Shown: one piece after another, positions 59,915-64,000 of the stretch
Numbering within the stretch: the stretch's first letter is position 1
Layout of the letters: the number at the start of each line of letters is the position of its first letter
Source: Marispirochaeta sp963667435
GTDB lineage: Bacteria; Spirochaetota; Spirochaetia; JC444; Marispirochaetaceae
Direction of reading: 5' to 3'
Assembly (NCBI GenBank): GCA_963667435.1
Contig: OY763414.1
Location: 1,984,001-2,048,000 of the forward strand
Length of the DNA: 64,000 nucleotides
Notes under the pieces: model-generated
Told to the model about the DNA's origin: nothing
What the model saw: only the letters and a program-made list of their open reading frames with translations
Databases searched by the model: none
Program-made: the position numbers and the translations under genes

Positions 59915-60681
59915 GCCTTCATGGCAGCCTTAACGGAGCGGGTCATCTCGGCAGCATAGTCTGCGGTATATTTTCGAATAAACAGATCCTGGCCATAGTT
60001 TTCCCCGCCGCTTTCAAAATTTCCGTCCTTGTAGTAGCGCTTTTCTACAGGTTCGTACAAATCTGCCAGTTCCTCAGAACCCAAACGTTGGTAAGTATCT
60101 TTAAAAAAGAGTTTTTCCTTATTAACCTTAGGCGTTGGCCGCCTGTTGTAGTAGTCGCCCCGGGAATACCCGGCAACTACAAGAGAGAGGGGAAATACAT
60201 ATGCGGGGAGATTGAAGATCTTCAGGTGTTCCTCATAATTCTCCATGATATCCCCGATATAGCAGGAGCCCAGCCCCATGGATTCTGCAGCAAGTACCGC
60301 AGTATGCGCGGCAATCATTGCATCCTGACAGGCAAGCATAAGAAACCCCTCATCGGGGGTTTTAAAATCCTTACCTTTTTGCTGGGCGTACTCTTCTGTT
60401 CCTGAGAAAACAAGGTAGTCATAAAGCCGCTGACAATCCGCCAGAAACATCAACACAAGCGGAGCCTGGGCTATAAAAGTTTGATTATCGCAGGTGCGGG
60501 ACAATGTATCTTTCAAACTCTGATCTTGTACTCGAATGACTGAGTACAGTGCCATGCTTCCCGCGGTAGGTGCGTGCTGCACCGCACCTAGGATCATGTC
60601 AACTTTTTCTTCCGGTACCCTGCGGTCCACAAAGGATCGCAGGGATTTCCTGTTGTACAGAAGCTTTAATGTCTCATTCAT
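59902..60681 (-). CDS. Nitroreductase-family flavoprotein
   Basis: 259-residue FMN-dependent oxidoreductase. It begins LLYNRKSLRSFVDRRVPEEK near residue 8, has APTAGSMALYSVIRVQDQ near 37, AESMGLGSCYIGDIMEN near 131, and VVAGYSRGDYYNRRPTPK near 168. The physiological substrate is unknown. It lies 12 bp after trxB, so the two may share a transcript. Confidence 0.88.
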   Translation of the reverse strand: MNETLKLLYNRKSLRSFVDRRVPEEKVDMILGAVQHAPTAGSMALYSVIRVQDQSLKDTLSRTCDNQTFIAQAPLVLMFLADCQRLYDYLVFSGTEEYAQQKGKDFKTPDEGFLMLACQDAMIAAHTAVLAAESMGLGSCYIGDIMENYEEHLKIFNLPAYVFPLSLVVAGYSRGDYYNRRPTPKVNKEKLFFKDTYQRLGSEELADLYEPVEKRYYKDGNFESGGENYGQDLFIRKYTADYAAEMTRSVKAAMKAWQS

Positions 60682-60693
60682 TATTCGGGTATA

Positions 60694-61674
60694 TCAGATT
60701 ATACCTTTCTCGCCCAGATAGCGCTCAGCATCAAGCGCCGCCATGCAGCCGGATCCGGCGGCAGAGATCGCCTGGCGGTAAACCTTATCCTTGACATCTC
60801 CACAGGCAAAAACACCTTCAATCTCCGTCCCGGTTGAATCGGGTTTGGCTTTCAGATATCCCGTTTCGTCTGTGGGCAGCTGTCCACCAAGAAATTCGGT
60901 ATTGGGTTTATGACCTATGGCATAAAAAAGCCCTTTTGCAGGAATTTCAGATTCTTCGCCGGTTTTGTTATTCTTTACCTTTATGCTGCCGAGAAACTGC
61001 ATCCCGAATTTATTGGCTTCACCTTTCACTGCTTCAATGGCATTGGTGTTCCAGTGAATCTTGATTTTATCATTCTTAAACACTCGTTCCTGCATAGCCT
61101 TGCTCGCACGGAACACATCCCGGCGTACCAGCATATGGATAGTTGATCCAAATTTAGACAGGTAGGTGGCCTCCTCACAGGCAGTATCACCTCCGCCTAT
61201 GACAACAAGAGGCTGTTCCCGGTACATGGGTAGTGCTCCATCACAGACAGCACAGGCGGATATTCCCTTCTGCCAGAGTTCGTCTTCGCCCTGAATATGC
61301 AGCCGCTGAGCAGTGGCTCCGGTGGCAATTATCACAGCATGAGCAAGATAGGTCTCTCCACTAACAACAACCTTTTTCGGTTCGCTTTTTAGATCAACGG
61401 AGTCGACGGTTTTGGTTTCGATCCGCGCTCCATATTTAAGAGACTGGGCTCTCATCTGGTCCATCAGCTCCGGACCACTTATCGCATCTGGAAAACCCGG
61501 GAAATTCTCAATCTCCGTTGTAGTTGTCAGCTGTCCGCCTGCAGCAACTCCGCCTGCCATAAATCCTTCAAACATCAGCGGCTTGAGTTCCGCCCGTGCC
61601 GCATAGATAGCAGCGGTATGCCCTGCGGGGCCTGATCCTATGATGATTACGTTTTCAACAGCTTCAGATGCCAT
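60694..61674 (-). CDS. trxB: Thioredoxin reductase
   Basis: 326-residue NADPH flavoenzyme. FAD binding: IIIGSGPAGHTAAIYAARAE near residue 10; redox disulfide in SACAVCDGALP near 140 (CAVC instead of the common CATC); NADPH site VVIGGGDTACEEATYLSKFG near 158; C-terminal FACGDVKDKVYRQAISAAGS near 284. The start at 61674 gives the normal N-terminus and has AGGAGG upstream. It reduces thioredoxin in the cytoplasm. Confidence 0.96.
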   Translation of the reverse strand: MASEAVENVIIIGSGPAGHTAAIYAARAELKPLMFEGFMAGGVAAGGQLTTTTEIENFPGFPDAISGPELMDQMRAQSLKYGARIETKTVDSVDLKSEPKKVVVSGETYLAHAVIIATGATAQRLHIQGEDELWQKGISACAVCDGALPMYREQPLVVIGGGDTACEEATYLSKFGSTIHMLVRRDVFRASKAMQERVFKNDKIKIHWNTNAIEAVKGEANKFGMQFLGSIKVKNNKTGEESEIPAKGLFYAIGHKPNTEFLGGQLPTDETGYLKAKPDSTGTEIEGVFACGDVKDKVYRQAISAAGSGCMAALDAERYLGEKGII

Positions 61675-61717
61675 ACAAATCCTCCTGCTCTTAATATATA
61701 TATTTTCATATATAGCG

Positions 61718-62212
61718 TCAATATAATACTTCTTCAACGAAACCAGCCGCTGCCTTGTCCATAATACCCTCTTCCCAGAGGTCAAGCTGCCTGTCAGCCG
61801 ATTCCACAGCGGTTTTCAGCCGTGATTCCCTGATTTTCACAGATCCCGAAACGTGAGCAACCCTGCGGCTGCTGTCATCCAGTACATCTATATCCAGATC
61901 AACCGAACACTCAAGACTGACAAAGGCAAACCCTACATTCCGGGACAGATCAGCAGTATCAGCCCGAACAACGCGTAACACAAAGTCTGCCCCGCCATAC
62001 AGATTATCTATCCTGAGGGTGCGGTTCAAAGCCCGGGCAAGGCCGTTATCCCCGTTATCAGTACTCTCTGCGTGAAACAAACCGCTCTCCGGCAGATTCC
62101 CTTCAAGTACAAGATCCGAACCGCTATAGCTGTTCAGACCCACACATCCCGCAAGGACCAGCAAAGTCATAATAACTGGTCCCAAAATACGGAAAATATT
62201 TTTACTGTTCAT
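61718..62212 (-). CDS. Lipoprotein of unknown function
   Basis: 164-residue lipoprotein; the signal ends LLVLAGCVG. The mature part has short beta-strand-like segments (FAFVSLECSVDLDIDVLDDS; RRVAHVSGSVKIRESRL) and an amphipathic C-terminal helix. Size and layout recall small assembly lipoproteins such as LptE, but no diagnostic motif was recognised. Confidence 0.7.
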   Translation of the reverse strand: MNSKNIFRILGPVIMTLLVLAGCVGLNSYSGSDLVLEGNLPESGLFHAESTDNGDNGLARALNRTLRIDNLYGGADFVLRVVRADTADLSRNVGFAFVSLECSVDLDIDVLDDSSRRVAHVSGSVKIRESRLKTAVESADRQLDLWEEGIMDKAAAGFVEEVLY

Positions 62213-62247
62213 CAGTTAAAAATAGCCTATTGATGATGCCGGAGCAA

Positions 62248-63207
62248 CTATCCGAGGCCGCTGATCTGAAGAATTGCCAGAAACAGGGACATTGTTATGA
62301 AGCAGGCTGCGGTACTGACCACAATGATACTGCCCGCAATATGCCGGTCTCCCCCCATAGCATCCGTCATTGCATAACTTGCCACAGCAGCAGGTGCTCC
62401 GGCATAGATGCTGAGAATTAGCAGGGGCTCATCCCTCACACCCATGAGTACACCAAACAACAGTGCCAGTCCGGGCATAATGACCAGTTTAAAAAAGCTG
62501 CTCGCCGCCGCAATGGGATATCTGCCGCCGGTGGCATACCTTCCGACAGAACCGCCAATACCCACAAGCGCCAGAGGCAGTGCAAGAAAACGCAGATACC
62601 CCAGAGCGTCAGCAAAAACCTTCGGCAAAGTGATTGAGTTTACCGAAAAGATGATACCTGCAATTATTGCCACAGTCAGGGGATTCTGAAAACTCCTTAG
62701 GACAACCAGGCCAAGCTTTTTCAGAGGGTGGGAGGAAGCGGCAGAGTCCACAGCACAGGAAGTCAGAATCAGGACACTGGCCACATTATGGATAAGCAGA
62801 AAAAAAGCCAGCAGCACTGCACCATGGGGAAGCCAGGATGATCCTAACACCTGATCCACCACAGCCAGACCGATAATGGCAAAATTTCCGCGAACCATTC
62901 CCTGCAGGAAGGGACCTTTCCGGGGAGGATCCAGCTTCAGAATCCTGGCAAAGGCATACCCCGCAATGGTTGTCAGAATAATCGCACCGATAAAACTGAG
63001 AACTTCCCGCCAGGGAAGTTCGCCGGAGAAATCCGCACTGCTGACACTGAGGAAGACCAGTGCCGGCATGGCTATGTAAAAAACAAGCCTGTTGGCACTG
63101 ATAATAAAACCGTCATCGATCCATTTTGCGACAAAAGCAACATAGCCCAGAATCATCACCAGAAAGATCGGGGTGATCTTGAGGAGAATCAGTAACAGGA
63201 CAGTCAA
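62248..63207 (-). CDS. AEC-family (auxin efflux carrier-like) transporter
   Basis: 319-residue inner-membrane carrier with about ten hydrophobic segments. It has a five-plus-five repeat with helix-breaking AIMGLA-like NFAIIGLAVV near residue 108 and the second repeat LPLALVGIGGSVG near 211. The family exports malate, malonate or other organic anions, and the substrate cannot be told. Confidence 0.88.
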   Translation of the reverse strand: MTVLLLILLKITPIFLVMILGYVAFVAKWIDDGFIISANRLVFYIAMPALVFLSVSSADFSGELPWREVLSFIGAIILTTIAGYAFARILKLDPPRKGPFLQGMVRGNFAIIGLAVVDQVLGSSWLPHGAVLLAFFLLIHNVASVLILTSCAVDSAASSHPLKKLGLVVLRSFQNPLTVAIIAGIIFSVNSITLPKVFADALGYLRFLALPLALVGIGGSVGRYATGGRYPIAAASSFFKLVIMPGLALLFGVLMGVRDEPLLILSIYAGAPAAVASYAMTDAMGGDRHIAGSIIVVSTAACFITMSLFLAILQISGLG

Positions 63208-63219
63208 TTAACGTTCTCC

Positions 63220-64000
63220 TTATCGCCGCCAGAAGGAGGGAACCAGAAGAATGAGGACGGTATACACCTCAAGACGACCAACCAGCATTGCCAGACTGAG
63301 AACCCACTTTATGTAGGGTTCGTAAAAGGCATAGTTCATCGTCGGCCCCACTTTGGCGAAACCGGGACCTATATTGCCCACCGTTACCAGAGCACTGGAA
63401 AATGAGGTAACCAGATCGTACCCTCCAAGAGAAACAATTCCCGTGGTTACAAGCAGGCAGAGTATATAGAGAAAGAAAAAACCTAATACTGTATATACGA
63501 AGTCCTTACGCACCGGTTCTCCATTAATACGCACCTGATGCACACCATTGTGCCGCAGCAGATACTTCATCTCGGTAACAGCCTGCTTGAAAAGGGTTAC
63601 AATTCGGATAACCTTGATTCCTCCTCCGGTCGATCCGGAGCATCCTCCGACAAACATCAGGAAAAAGAGAACATACTTGGCGAACTCCGGCCAGAGGTCG
63701 AAGTCGGCCGTGGCATATCCGGTGGTAGTAATAATAGTTGCCGACTGGAATCCGGCATAGCGCAGGCTCTGGGCAAAATTCGGGTAGACAACCTTGTTTA
63801 TCGAAATTGCAATGGCAAGGGTGGTTATACCGAAGATAAGCAGATAAGCGACAAACTCCGTGTTTTTTATCAGGTCCCTGAAGCGCCCCTGCAGAGCCCG
63901 AAAATAGAGGCCGAAGTTGAGCCCCGCGGCAACCATGAACACGGTGATTACCACATCAATATATGCGGAATTATAATACCCCACACTGGCAGCCTTGGGA
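63220..64000 (-). CDS. trkH: TrkH-family potassium uptake protein (C-terminal part)
   Basis: At least 260 residues of a Trk/Ktr membrane subunit. The frame is open through the window edge, so the N-terminal half lies beyond 64000. Selectivity-loop regions are visible as ATIITTTGYATADFDLWPEF near position 63780-63730 and VTVGNIGPGFAKVGPTMNYA near the end, with SGSTGGGIKVIRI between. It ends LILLVPSFWRR. It imports potassium with a TrkA/KtrA partner, not seen here. Confidence 0.95.
   Translation of the reverse strand, partial: PKAASVGYYNSAYIDVVITVFMVAAGLNFGLYFRALQGRFRDLIKNTEFVAYLLIFGITTLAIAISINKVVYPNFAQSLRYAGFQSATIITTTGYATADFDLWPEFAKYVLFFLMFVGGCSGSTGGGIKVIRIVTLFKQAVTEMKYLLRHNGVHQVRINGEPVRKDFVYTVLGFFFLYILCLLVTTGIVSLGGYDLVTSFSSALVTVGNIGPGFAKVGPTMNYAFYEPYIKWVLSLAMLVGRLEVYTVLILLVPSFWRR

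Noticed and set aside
1..64000. tRNA or rRNA genes and insertion sequences
   Set aside because: No tRNA-like T-arm pattern, rRNA segment, transposase frame or terminal inverted repeat pair was noticed; a tRNA scan would settle short RNA genes.

Overview
The window reads as chromosomal DNA from a free-living, probably anaerobic spirochaete (Spirochaetales). This is an inference. It rests on the exported binding proteins whose signal peptides end in FAGGTQE- or AAGSTES-like sequences, the Cache-type chemotaxis receptor, and the Gram-negative envelope genes. No rRNA or tRNA gene was seen, and there is no complete insertion sequence, prophage or CRISPR array.

Layout. 0-5.3 kb: a chemoreceptor, a GyrI-like protein, MerR- and DeoR-type regulators, and a LamG-like lipoprotein gene broken by an in-frame stop. 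5.3-15.5 kb: two divergent metal-uptake operons. The minus-strand one is TrmO/TsaA-like, FmdE-like, then a FecBCD-type ABC importer. The plus-strand one is another FecBCD-type importer followed by larC-larE-larB, which make the nickel-pincer cofactor; LarC carries a long His-rich tandem repeat. 15.5-17.9 kb: a DUF4491 remnant, then a divergent pair of a MetE-C-like methyltransferase (YxjG type) and a MetR-like regulator with a clear MetR box between them.

17.9-47.3 kb is a 29 kb cobalamin island, all on the minus strand, cut into transcription blocks by four cobalamin riboswitches. In the direction of transcription: (1) a corrin-ring operon, truncated cbiL - cbiA - cbiC - cbiD - cbiE - cbiL - cbiF - cbiG - cbiH, with no riboswitch seen; (2) riboswitch, exported CbiK-type cobaltochelatase, FecBCD-type importer; (3) riboswitch, NikBCDEA-type importer and a SAM methyltransferase; (4) riboswitch, FecBCD-type importer; (5) riboswitch, small exported ORF, cbiP - cbiB - cobD-like - cobU - cobS - cobC-like - cobT - Cys-rich small protein. 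Together these would cover cobalt capture and insertion, ring synthesis, lower-loop assembly and corrinoid salvage. CbiT, CbiJ/CobK and the cob(I)alamin adenosyltransferase were not found here.

47.4-64 kb is ordinary chromosome: a pentapeptide-repeat protein, a SelO remnant, a dihydroorotate-dehydrogenase-like protein, a Nudix hydrolase, a cupin, DUF1015-serC, a beta-barrel-like protein, a Cache-GGDEF diguanylate cyclase, a DHA2 efflux pump, a Sua5/TsaC protein with an unusual N-terminal extension, an aldehyde dehydrogenase, a DNA glycosylase, a nitroreductase, trxB, a lipoprotein, an AEC transporter and the end of trkH.

The strongest new leads are the Nik-type importer under cobalamin-riboswitch control (candidate cobalt importer), three closely similar riboswitches sharing a conserved 3' element, the lipoprotein cobaltochelatase tied to an ABC importer, the domain-deleted CbiL and CbiG, and the nickel importer plus Lar operon facing a TrmO-FmdE-importer operon.
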